This document shows, in pieces, positions 17,137 through 24,905 of a stretch of DNA of 64,000 nucleotides. The DNA is taken from the NCBI RefSeq assembly GCF_004363235.1, contig NZ_SNYW01000010.1, positions 240,968-304,967 of the forward strand. Direction: 5' to 3'. How positions within the stretch are numbered: position 1 is the first letter of the stretch; each line of letters starts with the position of its first letter. The stretch is from Dongia mobilis. GTDB lineage: Bacteria; Pseudomonadota; Alphaproteobacteria; Dongiales; Dongiaceae. The notes under the pieces were generated by a model. The model was not told where the DNA came from. It did not search any database and was given only the letters and a program-made list of their open reading frames with translations. The position numbers and the translations under genes were made by a program.

Positions 17137-18255
17137 ATGCTTATCGGCGTTCCTAAGGAAATCAAGAATCACGAGTATCGCGTCGGCCTCATTCCTTCGA
17201 GTGTCCGCGAACTCATCCATCACGGCCACAAGGTCGTGGTGCAGACCGGTGCCGGCGAGGGCATCGGCCTCGACGACCGCGCCTACAAGGCGGCCGGCGC
17301 CAGCATCGCCAAATCGGCCGAGGACGTTTTCGCCAAGGCCGACATGATCGTGAAGGTGAAGGAGCCGCAGCCGCGCGAAACCAAGATGCTGCGCAAGGGC
17401 CAGATCCTCTACACCTATCTGCACCTGGCGCCGGACCCCGTGCAGACCGAAGGCCTCATCAAGTCGGGCTGCACCGCCATCGCCTACGAGACCATCACAT
17501 CCCCGCGCGGCGGCCTGCCGCTGCTGGCGCCGATGTCGGAAGTGGCCGGGCGCATGTCGGTCCAGGTCGGCGCGCATTACCTCGAAAAGGCCCAGGGCGG
17601 CGCCGGCATCCTGCTGGGCGGCGTGCCGGGCGTGGCACCCGCCAAGGTTGTCGTCATCGGCGGCGGCGTCTCGGGCACCAATGCGGTGCGCATGGCCATG
17701 GGCATGGAAGCCAATGTGACGGTGATCGACCGCTCGGTCGACCGCCTGCGCCAGCTGGACGAGATGTTCGGCTCCAAGGTCTATACCTGCTACTCGACCC
17801 TCGACGCGATCGAGGAGCATGTGGTGAACGCGGATCTCGTCATCGGCGCCGTGCTGGTGCCGGGTGCCGCGGCCCCCAAGCTGGTCACCCGCAAGATGAT
17901 CAAGCAGATGCGCCCCGGTTCGGTCGTGGTCGACATTGCCATCGACCAGGGTGGCTGCTTCGAAACCTCGAAGGCAACCACCCATGCCGATCCGGTCTAT
18001 GTGGTTGACGGGGTCATCCACTATTGCGTCGCCAACATGCCGGGGGGCTTGAGCCGCACCTCGACCTTCGCCCTCAACAACGCCACCCTGCCCTTCGCGC
18101 TGGCATTGGCCGACAAGGGCGCCAAGAAGGCGCTGGCCGACGACCCGCATCTGATGAACGGCCTCAATGTCCACGAGGGCAAGATCACCTACAAGGCGGT
18201 TGCGGACGACCTGAAGAAGAAATACGTCCCGGCGGCCGAAGCCCTCGGCCTCTGA
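17137..18255 (+). CDS. ald: Alanine dehydrogenase
   Basis: A 372-residue NAD-dependent enzyme that oxidatively deaminates L-alanine to pyruvate, ammonia and NADH. The N-terminus [18 protein letters not shown], the substrate region [18 protein letters not shown], the nucleotide-binding loop [20 protein letters not shown] and the catalytic-region stretch [20 protein letters not shown] are typical and complete. A GGAG box precedes the ATG at 17137. It follows the pyruvate-dependent aminotransferase by 72 bp, so it most likely recycles the alanine made there and releases the amine nitrogen as ammonia. A 12-bp duplication repeats the sequence around its stop codon. Confidence 0.96.
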   Translation: MLIGVPKEIKNHEYRVGLIPSSVRELIHHGHKVVVQTGAGEGIGLDDRAYKAAGASIAKSAEDVFAKADMIVKVKEPQPRETKMLRKGQILYTYLHLAPDPVQTEGLIKSGCTAIAYETITSPRGGLPLLAPMSEVAGRMSVQVGAHYLEKAQGGAGILLGGVPGVAPAKVVVIGGGVSGTNAVRMAMGMEANVTVIDRSVDRLRQLDEMFGSKVYTCYSTLDAIEEHVVNADLVIGAVLVPGAAAPKLVTRKMIKQMRPGSVVVDIAIDQGGCFETSKATTHADPVYVVDGVIHYCVANMPGGLSRTSTFALNNATLPFALALADKGAKKALADDPHLMNGLNVHEGKITYKAVADDLKKKYVPAAEALGL

Positions 18256-18267
18256 CTCGGCCTCTGA
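18244..18267 (+). repeat. 12-bp tandem duplication across the ald stop codon
   Basis: CTCGGCCTCTGA occurs twice in direct succession (18244-18255 and 18256-18267). The first copy ends with the ald stop codon and the second repeats it. The copies are perfect. Confidence 0.95.
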
Positions 18268-18292
18268 GGCGACAACGCCACTGGCGCATGTA

Positions 18293-18325
18293 ACGGCGGA
18301 GATCCCTGGATCTCCGCCGTTTTTC
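18293..18325 (+). terminator. Rho-independent terminator after ald
   Basis: Arms ACGGCGGAGATCC (18293-18305) and GGATCTCCGCCGT (18308-18320) are perfectly complementary around a 2-nt centre, which would open to a workable loop. The stem runs into TTTTTCTT. It ends the aminotransferase-ald transcript. Confidence 0.9.
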
Positions 18326-18516
18326 TTGGTCGATTCGTTAATTCATATGATGCCGTGCTTGCCACGCATGGCGGCCCCGGCGTGGGCTGCATGGCGGGCC
18401 TCCTTGGACAAAATCACGGCCATCGGCTAGGTTTTGCGGGCATTGCCGGCCCTTTTTCCGGTCCGGCGACCAAGGTCATATGCGACCATCAAATTTGAGA
18501 AAAACGGTTCTTCATC

Positions 18517-19866
18517 ATGAAGTATTTGGACGATTGGATCACGGAACGAAAAGTGGATGAGGTCGAGTGCCTCATCCCCGACATGAACGGCATCCCGCGC
18601 GGCAAGATCCTGCCCGCCACCAAGTTCATGAAGGGTGTGCGCGACGACGGCCTGCGCCTGCCTTCCTCGGTCTTCCTGCAGACCGTCACCGGCGAATATC
18701 CGGACATCGACGAGGACGATATCGGCTCCTACCAGGACCCGGACGTCTATCTGCGCCCCGACCCCGACACCATCCGCATCGTGCCCTGGTACCAGGACCC
18801 GACGGCGCAGGTGATCCACGACTGCTTTGACAGCGAGGACCGGCCGGTCGAGCACGCGTCGCGCTATGTCCTGAAGCGCGTGCTGGAACTATATGACGAC
18901 AAGGGCTGGAAGCCGATCGTCGCGCCTGAACTGGAATTCTATCTGGTCCAGGTCAACACCGATCCCGACCTGCCGCTGGTGCCGCCGGTCGGCAAGTCGG
19001 GCCGCGCCGAGACCGGCAGCCAGGCCTACGGCATCGATGCGGTCAACGAGTTCGACCATATCTTCGAGGACGTCTACGACTACTGCGAACGCTCCGAGAT
19101 CGATGTCGACACGCTGGTGCATGAATCAGGCTCGGCGCAGATGGAGATCAACTTCAACCACGGTAGCCCGCTGGAACTGGCCGACCAGGCCTTCCTGTTT
19201 AAGCGCACGGTGCGGCATGCCGCGATGAAGCATGGCGTCTATGCCACCTTCATGTCGAAGCCGCTGGCCAACCAGCCCGGCTCCTCGATGCATATCCACC
19301 AATCGGTGGTCGAGAAACGGACCGGCAAGAACCTGTTCGCCGATTCCAAGGGTCGCGATACCGCCCTGTTCCGCGCCCATGTGGCCGGCCTACAGCGCTA
19401 TCTGCCCTACCTCATCCCGATGCTGGCGCCGAACGTCAATTCGTATCGCCGCCTGCGGCCGCAGTTCGACGCCCCCATCAACGTGCAATGGGGTGTCGAC
19501 AATCGTTCCTGCGGCCTGCGCGTCCCGGTCTCCAGTGGCGGCGGCCGGCGCATCGAGAACCGGCTGGCCGGTGCCGACGCCAACCCGTATCTCGCCATTG
19601 CCGCCTCGCTGGTGGCCGGCTATCTCGGCATGACCGAGCGGCTGAAGCCGACCAACCAGATCGAGGGCAGCGCCTATCGCATGGCGCATACGCTGCCGAA
19701 GACGGCGCAGGAGGCCCTGCACCGATTCATGGGCTGCAAGCCGATCCGCCCGCTCCTTGGCGAGAAGTTCATCAAGGCGCTGTGGATCGTGAAGATGGCC
19801 GAGCTTGAGGCCTATCAGAACGTCATCAGCTCGTGGGAACGCGAGCATCTGCTGCTCAATGTCTGA
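18517..19866 (+). CDS. Glutamine-synthetase-family ligase, PuuA-like gamma-glutamylpolyamine synthetase
   Basis: A 449-residue glutamine synthetase relative. The N-terminal part has LIPDMNGIPRGKILPATKFM, and the catalytic barrel has PELEFYLVQ (metal-ligand Glu), SGSAQMEINFNHG, GSSMHIHQSVV and VDNRSCGLRVPVSSGGGRRI. Length and motifs match the PuuA/SpuI group, which joins glutamate to the amino group of putrescine or other amines with ATP, rather than classical GlnA. The context agrees: a SpuC-like aminotransferase follows, a PuuR-like regulator precedes, and a PuuB-like oxidase lies 15 kb away. The exact amine is not known. Confidence 0.87.
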   Translation: MKYLDDWITERKVDEVECLIPDMNGIPRGKILPATKFMKGVRDDGLRLPSSVFLQTVTGEYPDIDEDDIGSYQDPDVYLRPDPDTIRIVPWYQDPTAQVIHDCFDSEDRPVEHASRYVLKRVLELYDDKGWKPIVAPELEFYLVQVNTDPDLPLVPPVGKSGRAETGSQAYGIDAVNEFDHIFEDVYDYCERSEIDVDTLVHESGSAQMEINFNHGSPLELADQAFLFKRTVRHAAMKHGVYATFMSKPLANQPGSSMHIHQSVVEKRTGKNLFADSKGRDTALFRAHVAGLQRYLPYLIPMLAPNVNSYRRLRPQFDAPINVQWGVDNRSCGLRVPVSSGGGRRIENRLAGADANPYLAIAASLVAGYLGMTERLKPTNQIEGSAYRMAHTLPKTAQEALHRFMGCKPIRPLLGEKFIKALWIVKMAELEAYQNVISSWEREHLLLNV

Positions 19867-19901
19867 GCGATGACGAGCCGGACCGGAAAAAAGCTGGTGA
19901 G

Positions 19902-19991
19902 CATCGCCGCCTCGATCGAGGCGGCGATGAGCCGGTTTTCGCGGCGCCGGGAAATTCTGATCCTGACCGCACGGGTGAATTTCAACCCGTG
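19902..19991 (+). promoter_or_regulatory. Perfect 28-bp palindrome and second hairpin upstream of the SpuC-like gene
   Basis: In the 182-bp gap between the PuuA-like and SpuC-like genes there is a perfect palindrome at 19902-19929 (half CATCGCCGCCTCGA) and, at 19970-19991, a near-palindrome with arms CACGGGT and ACCCGTG around an A/T-rich centre. The first has no U-run and is followed only by GGTTTTCG, so it may be a weak terminator or a protein-binding site; the second lies about 60 bp before the start and could be an operator. Confidence 0.5.
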
Positions 19992-20048
19992 AAGGGGTGA
20001 CCGCATCATTGCCGATCGATCACTCGTTTTCACCGGAAGGAATTCACC

Positions 20049-21422
20049 ATGACCACCCAGACCAAACGCAACAGCACCGCCGAATGGCAGGCCCAGGACC
20101 GCCAGCACCTGCATCCCTTCACCGACCACGCCGAGTTGGGTCGCGTCGGCGCCAAGGTGATCACCCGGGCGGAAGGCACCTATCTCTACGATTCCGACGG
20201 CAACAAGATACTCGACGCCTTCGCCGGCCTGTGGTGCGTCAATATCGGCTATGGCCGCAAGTCGATTGCCGAAGTGGCGCGCGAGCAGCTCCTCGAGCTG
20301 CCCTACTACAACACGTTCTTCAAGACCACGCATCCGCCGGTGGCGGAACTCTCCAAACTGCTGGTCGAGATGACGCCGAAGCAGTTCAACCACGTCTTCT
20401 ACGGCCTCTCCGGCTCGGATGCGAACGACACCATCGTGCGCATGGTGCGCACCTACTGGAACCTGAAGAAGCAGCCGAAGAAGAAGACCATCATCAGCCG
20501 CTGGAACGGCTATCACGGCTCGACCATGGTCGCAGCCAGCCTCGGCGGCATGAACTATATGCACGAACTGGCCGATTTGCCGCTGCCGGGCCACAGCCAT
20601 ATCCGCCAGCCCTACTGGTATGGCGAGGGCAAGGATATGAGCCCGGAAGATTTCGGCAAGGCCGCGGCCAAGGCGCTCGAGGACCGCATCCTTGAACTGG
20701 GTGCCGAGAATGTCGCCGCCTTCATCGGCGAGCCGATCCAGGGCGCCGGCGGCGTCATCATCCCGCCCGCGACCTACTGGCCGGAGATCCAGAAGATCTG
20801 CCGGAAATACGACCTGCTGCTGATCGCCGACGAGGTGATCTGCGGCTTCGGCCGCACCGGCTACATGTTCGCCTCGGAATACTACAACATCGAGGCCGAT
20901 TTCATGACGCTGGCCAAGGGCCTTACCTCCGGCTACATGCCCTTGTCCGCCATCATGGTGGCCGACCGCGTCGCCGAGGTGCTCAACTCGTTCGGCGATT
21001 TCAACCACGGCTTCACCTATTCCGGCCACCCGGTCTCCTGCGCCGTGGCGATCGAGAACATCCGCATCATCCGCGAGGAGAAGCTGGTCGAGAACGTGCG
21101 CGACGTGACTGGCCCCTATCTCGCCCAGCGCCTCGCCGAGTTGCAGGACCACCCGCTGGTGGGCGAAGTGCGCTCGCTGGGCCTGATGGCCGCGATCGAG
21201 CTGGTCCAGGACAAGAAGACCCACAAGACCTTCGAGCCGCTGGGGAAGACCGGCACGATCTGCCGCGACCACTGCGTCAAGAACAACCTCATCATGCGCG
21301 CCACCCGCGACACCATGCTGCTCTCGCCGCCGCTGACCTGGACCAGGGATCACGTCGACGAATGCATCAAGCTGTTCCGCGCAGCACTCGATTCGACCGC
21401 CAAGGATCTCGGCGTGAAGTAA
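20049..21422 (+). CDS. Class III aminotransferase, SpuC-like polyamine:pyruvate aminotransferase
   Basis: A 457-residue PLP enzyme. TAEWQAQDRQHLHPFTDHAE, AGLWCVNIGYGRKSIAEVAR, RWNGYHGSTMVAASLGGMNY, IRQPYWYGEGKDMSPEDFG, EPIQGAGGVIIPPATYWPEI and FTYSGHPVSCAVA closely follow Pseudomonas SpuC, which transfers the amine of putrescine or other polyamines to pyruvate. The PLP lysine lies in LAKGLTSGYMPLSA. AAGGAA precedes the ATG by about 8 nt. It follows the PuuA-like ligase on the same strand, so the two represent alternative or joined routes for amine breakdown. The alanine formed could be recycled by the nearby Ald. Confidence 0.92.
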   Translation: MTTQTKRNSTAEWQAQDRQHLHPFTDHAELGRVGAKVITRAEGTYLYDSDGNKILDAFAGLWCVNIGYGRKSIAEVAREQLLELPYYNTFFKTTHPPVAELSKLLVEMTPKQFNHVFYGLSGSDANDTIVRMVRTYWNLKKQPKKKTIISRWNGYHGSTMVAASLGGMNYMHELADLPLPGHSHIRQPYWYGEGKDMSPEDFGKAAAKALEDRILELGAENVAAFIGEPIQGAGGVIIPPATYWPEIQKICRKYDLLLIADEVICGFGRTGYMFASEYYNIEADFMTLAKGLTSGYMPLSAIMVADRVAEVLNSFGDFNHGFTYSGHPVSCAVAIENIRIIREEKLVENVRDVTGPYLAQRLAELQDHPLVGEVRSLGLMAAIELVQDKKTHKTFEPLGKTGTICRDHCVKNNLIMRATRDTMLLSPPLTWTRDHVDECIKLFRAALDSTAKDLGVK

Positions 21423-21428
21423 GGGAAG

Positions 21429-21467
21429 CCCCCTCACCTTCTCCCCGCGCGGGAGAGGGTGAGGGGG
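21429..21467. terminator. Long hairpin between convergent genes
   Basis: A 17-bp stem with one mismatch (CCCCCTCACCTTCTCCC, 21429-21445; GGGAGAGGGTGAGGGGG, 21451-21467) and a 5-nt loop fills the gap between the SpuC-like gene and the convergent regulator. It resembles a palindrome dispersed in many alphaproteobacterial genomes and probably stops transcription from both sides, although it lacks a clear U-run. Confidence 0.7.
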
Positions 21468-21468
21468 A

Positions 21469-22107
21469 CTAATTCGCGTTCGCGCGCTCCTCGACCAGAT
21501 AGGCACAGCACCGGTCGCCACCCAGCATGTGCTGGGTGCGCGTGACCGTGACATCCTCGCCCAGCACCTGCTGGAAAAGGTGCAACTCGGCGCCGCACAG
21601 GCCGGTACAGGCCCTCGCCGCCTGGGCGATCGGGCAGTGATGCTCGGTCATCAGCCAGCCGCCATCATCACCGGCGCGGCACTCCGCCATATAGCCGTCG
21701 ATGCGCCGGAGATCGGTCAGGCGCTGCACCCGCTCGGCCACATTTCGTGCACCGCTGAGACTTTCGCGATAGCGCCGCACTTGCTGCGCCTCCCGCGCCG
21801 CCAGGATGGCATCAAGGCCGGCTTCGCCATGGGCGACGACAATGGCGTTGAGCAGTTCCGACGCCAGATCGCGATGGCGGTCATCGAAATGCGCCTCGCC
21901 CTGCGCGCTCAGCGACCACAGGCGCTGCGGCCGGCCGATGCCCTGGCGCCGGTCCTCGAAGGTGACGAGGCCCGCGGCGCAGAGGCGGTTGAGATGTTGC
22001 CGGGCCCCCACCGCCGTCATTTCGAGGCGCTGGCCGACCCGGGCCGCGGTCAGCGGCCCCTCGGCTTTCAGCACGTGCAACACCCGGGTCGGTCCGAAAT
22101 CGTTCAT
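21469..22107 (-). CDS. DeoR/SufR-like winged-helix regulator with a cysteine cluster
   Basis: A 212-residue regulator. The winged helix occupies about residues 5-70 (RVLHVLKAEGPLTAARVGQR, LEMTAVGARQHLNRLCAAGL). The C-terminal half has cysteines at 158, 167, 171, 200 and 201 (EHHCPIAQAARACTGLCGAE and LGGDRCCAYLV), a pattern shared with SufR-type regulators that hold an iron-sulfur cluster. It should therefore sense redox or Fe-S status. It is divergent from an MFS exporter, with a palindrome in the shared 123-bp gap, so it probably represses that exporter. Cluster binding is inferred from the cysteine pattern. Confidence 0.82.
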   Translation of the reverse strand: MNDFGPTRVLHVLKAEGPLTAARVGQRLEMTAVGARQHLNRLCAAGLVTFEDRRQGIGRPQRLWSLSAQGEAHFDDRHRDLASELLNAIVVAHGEAGLDAILAAREAQQVRRYRESLSGARNVAERVQRLTDLRRIDGYMAECRAGDDGGWLMTEHHCPIAQAARACTGLCGAELHLFQQVLGEDVTVTRTQHMLGGDRCCAYLVEERANAN

Positions 22108-22133
22108 GGCCCCACTATGCTGGATCGAATTTT

Positions 22134-22147
22134 AGTAAGCATTTACT
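22134..22147. promoter_or_regulatory. Candidate operator between SufR-like gene and MFS gene
   Basis: AGTAA-GCAT-TTACT is a perfect 5+5 inverted repeat in the AT-rich part of the divergent gap, 27 bp upstream of the regulator start and about 85 bp upstream of the transporter start. The position suits autoregulation together with exporter control. Confidence 0.5.
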
Positions 22148-22230
22148 TTTTTTATTATCGGCCCTAGCTTCCCGTCAAGCCAGTCGCCACAAGACAATTG
22201 CGCAAGCCAATGCGCGAATCAGGGGCCAGC

Positions 22231-23670
22231 ATGTCGACCGAAAAAACTGGGGAAACGACCACCGCAGAAGCGACCCGGCCGTTGCCCCGCCTGCTCACCC
22301 GCGCCAATTTTGCCCCCCTGGCCCTGGTCAATCTCGGCGTCGGACTGCATGCCGTCATCTGGTATCTGGCCTCGACCGCCATGCCGACCGCGATCGGCGA
22401 TGTCGGCGGGGCCGAGTATCTCAGCTGGACCGGCAGCCTCTATCTCGTGACCACCATCCTGGGCGGCGCCGTGACGGCGATCCTCAAGGGCCGCTATGGC
22501 GCCCGCGACGCCATGCTCGGCGCCGGCATTGTGGTGGTCATCGGCGGCGCGGTGCAGGCCGTGGCACCGGGCATCGCCCTCATCCTGGTGGGCCGCGCGA
22601 TACAGGGCCTCGGCGAGGGCGTCCTCATCGCCCTTTCCTATGTGCTGACGCGGGAATTGTTCGACAACCGGCTGGTACCGCGCGTCTTCGGCACGCTGGC
22701 GGCAACCTGGGGCGGGGCAGTCTTTCTCGGCCCCCTCATCGGCGGAGTCCTGACCGAGTTGTTCTCCTGGCGCATCGCCTTTGTCGGTTCGGCGCTGCTG
22801 CCGCTGCCGATGATGGCGCTGGCCTGGGCGATCCTGCGCGAGCGACCGCAGCGCAGCTTCCACGGCCGCCCGCCCTTGCTCAGGGTCGGGCTGCTGGCGG
22901 CGGGCGTCATCGCCATCGCCGCCGCCGACCGGCTGGGCAGTGCCGTGGCGGGCGTTCTGGCGGTCGCTGCCGGTATCCTGGCGGTGGCGTTTGCGCTCAA
23001 ACTCGACCGCCGGTCGGCGACGCACCTCATCACCACCGTGTTCCCGGGTCTGCGCCACCGCGTCTCCTGGGGCCTCTGGATCCTCACCCTGATGCCGCTC
23101 GCCGAAGCCGGCGTCTTCGTCTACACGCCCTATATCCTGCAGCTTGAACGCGGCCTCACCCCCACCTGGGCCGGATATTTCGGCGCCATTCATGCGGTCA
23201 CCTGGTCGCTCGCGGCCGTCGCCGTCGCCCAGGCCCGCGATACCTGGCATGGCCGCTTCATCCTGGCGGGCCCGGCCCTGCTGGCACTTGGCCTTGCCAT
23301 CGTCGCGGTGACCATGGCGAGCCAGCCGCTGATCCTGGTCGGGATCGGCCTCGCCCTCATTGGTATCGGCTTCGGCATATCGCATTCCTTCATCAACCAG
23401 CGCCTGATGGCGGCAGCACCCGATGGCCAGGGCGACGCCACCGCGACCGCCATTCCGACCCTGGAATGCCTCGGTGCCGCCATTGGCGCCGCCCTCGCCG
23501 GGCTCGCCGGCAATGCCGCCGGGCTCGCCGGGCCGCTCGATACGGGGGTTGTGGCCGAGGGATCGCTGCTGGTATTCGGGGGTGGTGCGCTGTTCTCGCT
23601 CCTGGCGGTGCTGATGGCGATCGGCTTTCTCCGCTCGCGGCAGCCGGCGGAGGCGGCCGTCCTCGCTTGA
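22231..23670 (+). CDS. MFS transporter (DHA2-like drug efflux)
   Basis: A 479-residue membrane protein with roughly 12-14 hydrophobic helices. After helix 2 the loop KGRYGARDAMLGAGIVVVIG and, later, GRAIQGLGEGVLIALSYVLT (a motif-C-like glycine-rich helix) place it in the drug:H+ antiporter type of the major facilitator superfamily. The ATG at 22231 is preceded by AGGGG; in-frame starts at 22210 (ATG) and 22198 (TTG) also exist. It is divergent from a cysteine-rich regulator, which probably controls it. The substrate is unknown. Confidence 0.87.
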   Translation: MSTEKTGETTTAEATRPLPRLLTRANFAPLALVNLGVGLHAVIWYLASTAMPTAIGDVGGAEYLSWTGSLYLVTTILGGAVTAILKGRYGARDAMLGAGIVVVIGGAVQAVAPGIALILVGRAIQGLGEGVLIALSYVLTRELFDNRLVPRVFGTLAATWGGAVFLGPLIGGVLTELFSWRIAFVGSALLPLPMMALAWAILRERPQRSFHGRPPLLRVGLLAAGVIAIAAADRLGSAVAGVLAVAAGILAVAFALKLDRRSATHLITTVFPGLRHRVSWGLWILTLMPLAEAGVFVYTPYILQLERGLTPTWAGYFGAIHAVTWSLAAVAVAQARDTWHGRFILAGPALLALGLAIVAVTMASQPLILVGIGLALIGIGFGISHSFINQRLMAAAPDGQGDATATAIPTLECLGAAIGAALAGLAGNAAGLAGPLDTGVVAEGSLLVFGGGALFSLLAVLMAIGFLRSRQPAEAAVLA

Positions 23671-23801
23671 GGGCCAGCGAATTGCATAGAGTTTGACGAA
23701 CCAGATGCCCGCAGAATTCGACTTTCTAAATGGCTCCCGCTGCGACAGACTGTCCCGCATGATGTTTTTGCGAGGGAATCGCCTTGGAAGGGACCGCCTT
23801 G

Positions 23802-24350
23802 ATGACTGATGCCGCAGCCGAAAACACCGGGCTGGGCCAGCGGTTGAACGAGGCCCTCCCCGTCAGCCCCGAAGCCTTCGTCAGCGCGATGCGGGTCCAG
23901 GCAACTGCCGTCAATGTGGTGACCTCGGACGGGCCGGCCGGCCGCGTCGGCGTGACGGTGAGCGCCATGTCCTCGGTCTCGGCGGAGCCGCCGCTCATCC
24001 TCGCCTGCGTCAACCGCCGCAGCCCCTGTGTCGCCACCATCCGGCGCAACGGCGTCTTCTGCATCAACGCCTTGTCGGTGGAGCAGAGCCATCTCGCCGA
24101 CACCTTTGCCGGTCGCCCCAGCAACGGCGTTCCCTTCGATTTCGAGGCCGCGGGCTGGACCAGCCTGGAAACCGGTGCGCCGGTGCTGGTCGATGCGGTC
24201 GCCAATCTCGATTGCACCATCCACGAAATCGTCGAGGCGGGCTCCCACACCATCTTCATCGGCCTCGTGCTGGCGGCGCAGCATCGCAACGTGAAGCCGC
24301 TGATCTATTGCGACCGCAGCTACGGCGCCCCCGGCCCGCTCGGCGAATGA
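23802..24350 (+). CDS. Flavin reductase family protein
   Basis: A 182-residue protein of the FMN-binding split-barrel flavin reductase domain: TAVNVVTSDGPAGRVGVTVS, AMSSVSAEPPLILACVNRRS, NGVFCINALSVEQSHLADTF and a C-terminal HRNVKPLIYCDRSYG with the usual GDR/CDR-like turn. Such proteins supply reduced flavin to a monooxygenase or act alone with NAD(P)H; no monooxygenase gene is next to it. Start at the ATG at 23802, with GGAAGGGA about 10 nt upstream. It is 7 bp before ruvX, and a 15-bp duplication spans the junction. Confidence 0.87.
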   Translation: MTDAAAENTGLGQRLNEALPVSPEAFVSAMRVQATAVNVVTSDGPAGRVGVTVSAMSSVSAEPPLILACVNRRSPCVATIRRNGVFCINALSVEQSHLADTFAGRPSNGVPFDFEAAGWTSLETGAPVLVDAVANLDCTIHEIVEAGSHTIFIGLVLAAQHRNVKPLIYCDRSYGAPGPLGE

Positions 24351-24377
24351 CCGGCGCGTGAGTGACCGGCGCGTGAT
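24348..24377 (+). repeat. 15-bp tandem duplication at the flavin reductase/ruvX junction
   Basis: TGACCGGCGCGTGAG (24348-24362) is followed directly by TGACCGGCGCGTGAT (24363-24377). The first copy carries the upstream stop codon and the GTG start of ruvX; the second repeats the same string inside the beginning of ruvX and offers a second in-frame GTG. Confidence 0.93.
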
Positions 24378-24837
24378 CGTCACCACCCCCACCGAACTGC
24401 GGGCGCGGCTGCAACAGGGCCAGCGCCTGATGGGCCTCGATCTCGGCGAGAAGACCATCGGCGTCGCGGTGGGCGATCCCGGCCACCACATCGCAACGCC
24501 GGTCACCACGATCCGGCGCCGGAAATTCGCCGAGGATGCGCGCGACCTGCTGAAACTGGTCGACGACCGCCAGGTGGGCGGGCTCGTCATCGGCCTGCCG
24601 CTCAACATGGACGGCAGCGAGGGACCGCGCTGCCAGTCGGTGCGGCAGTTCGCCAACAATATCGCCAAGATCCGCGACCTGCCCGTCCTCTTCTGGGACG
24701 AGCGCCTCTCGACCGTCGCCGTCACCCGGGACATGCTGGCGGCCGATCTCAGCCGCGCCAAGCGCGCGCGCGTGGTCGACCAATCCGCCGCCGCCTTCAT
24801 TCTCCAGGGCGCCCTCGACCGGCTGCAGCGCGCCTAG
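24358..24837 (+). CDS. ruvX: Putative Holliday junction resolvase / pre-16S rRNA nuclease (YqgF family)
   Basis: A 159-residue RNase H-fold nuclease. The acidic active-site positions are visible: Asp in MGLDLGEKTIGVAVGDPG, Glu/Asp in VIGLPLNMDGSEG, and Asp in FWDERLSTVAVT and VDQSAAAFILQGAL. The family trims the 5' end of 16S rRNA and was first described as a junction resolvase. GTG start at 24358, 7 bp after the flavin reductase; an alternative GTG at 24373 comes from the local duplication. Genes of this family commonly sit near pyrB in alphaproteobacteria, as here. Confidence 0.95.
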   Translation: MSDRRVIVTTPTELRARLQQGQRLMGLDLGEKTIGVAVGDPGHHIATPVTTIRRRKFAEDARDLLKLVDDRQVGGLVIGLPLNMDGSEGPRCQSVRQFANNIAKIRDLPVLFWDERLSTVAVTRDMLAADLSRAKRARVVDQSAAAFILQGALDRLQRA

Positions 24838-24905
24838 AAATCCAACTTGCTTTTGCCCGCCCCAGCCTCGACATTGACCTCAAACTCGCATTCTCGAGGC
24901 ACATC

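Noticed and set aside
15595..18174. 859-codon minus-strand open frame
   Set aside because: Antisense to two clear enzymes (aminotransferase and Ald). Composition is typical of a shadow frame.
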